Under the pieces are notes generated by a model. The model did not search any database. It saw nothing but the letters and a program-made list of their open reading frames with translations, and was not told the DNA's origin. From NCBI GenBank assembly GCA_036365455.1, contig JAWQUS010000025.1, positions 21,612,001-21,676,000 on the forward strand: 64,000 nucleotides of DNA. Direction: 5' to 3'. Positions 63,826 through 64,000 of the stretch are shown here, piece after piece; positions within the stretch are counted from its first letter, which is position 1; every line of letters starts with the position of its first letter. The stretch comes from Macrosoma leucophasiata (lineage: Eukaryota > Arthropoda > Insecta > Lepidoptera > Hedylidae). The position numbers and the translations under genes are program-made.

Positions 63826-64000
63826 TATTAGGCCTCAATCCTACATTCTAGGTTGCTGGTAAGGGTATTTTTGCCATTTTATAATACAAATAAGACATTG
63901 TTCCAATTAATTTATAATTATCAGGATAATCCTTATAATCAGTGAATGTTTCATTATCTAAGTAAATACGATAATTTGATTACGTCACAAGGTACTTTTA
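63826..64000. other. No feature recognised
   Basis: AT-rich end of window. Confidence 0.5.

Overview
Eukaryotic, almost certainly lepidopteran (moth or butterfly) nuclear DNA. It is AT-rich with no bacterial-type gene packing. The repeat families are typical of Lepidoptera: Helitron-like ends of the CCGCGGGCAACAGCTAG type, tRNA- and 5S-rRNA-derived SINEs, RTE- and CR1-like LINEs, and small inverted-repeat elements. The species was not determined.

Only one host gene can be supported with confidence. It lies on the minus strand between about 61,847 and 50,620 and has seven coding exons (61,839 to 50,730). All splice sites are GT/AG and all phases agree, giving a predicted 256-residue secreted protein. 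The protein resembles the haemolymph juvenile-hormone-binding / takeout superfamily: a signal peptide, then an IPILDPL motif, then a single hydrophobic-ligand-binding domain. Each exon is at most 157 bp, so simple ORF finding misses the gene. Every intron is filled with transposable elements, and one SINE sits directly on the splice donor of exon 2. A second, weak gene trace is a possible terminal exon at about 14,983-15,198, with decayed partial copies of its surroundings downstream.

The rest is a stack of mobile elements. (1) 0-16 kb: SINEs, a 50-bp minisatellite, a five-layer nest at 7.5-11.2 kb (SINE, CR1-like LINE, and inside that a retroposon, a SINE and a solo LTR), and an inverted-repeat element with a 57-bp minisatellite. 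(2) 16.3-21 kb: a full-length RTE-type LINE with an uninterrupted ORF of about 1000 codons and an 11-bp target duplication, inside an older repeat. (3) 21-30.4 kb: SINE-linked tandem duplications, a 5'-truncated RTE-like LINE and a 5'-truncated CR1/L2-like LINE. (4) 30-40 kb: mostly decayed repeats, plus a GC-rich segment with several perfect hairpins. (5) 40-44 kb: a nearly identical 1.79-kb tandem duplication whose ends lie in a Harbinger-like MITE and a hAT remnant. (6) 44-50 kb: fragments and retroposon copies. (7) 50-62 kb: the host gene, preceded by an 88-bp-arm palindrome. (8) 62-64 kb: SINE remnants.

Family names used below are local labels. SINE-A is the most abundant family (over 20 copies), with a 5' GAGCTCC/GGAGCTC hairpin and no recognised tRNA or 5S head. 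SINE-B is tRNA-headed, with a 3' tail like the RTE-like LINE at 27.1-28.0 kb. SINE-C is a second tRNA-headed family. SINE-5S is 5S-rRNA-headed, with a 3' tail like the full-length RTE at 17.7 kb. The pairing of two SINE families with two LINE tails in one window suggests borrowing of LINE machinery. No similarity search was possible, so all family assignments rest on motifs, termini, target duplications and recalled knowledge.
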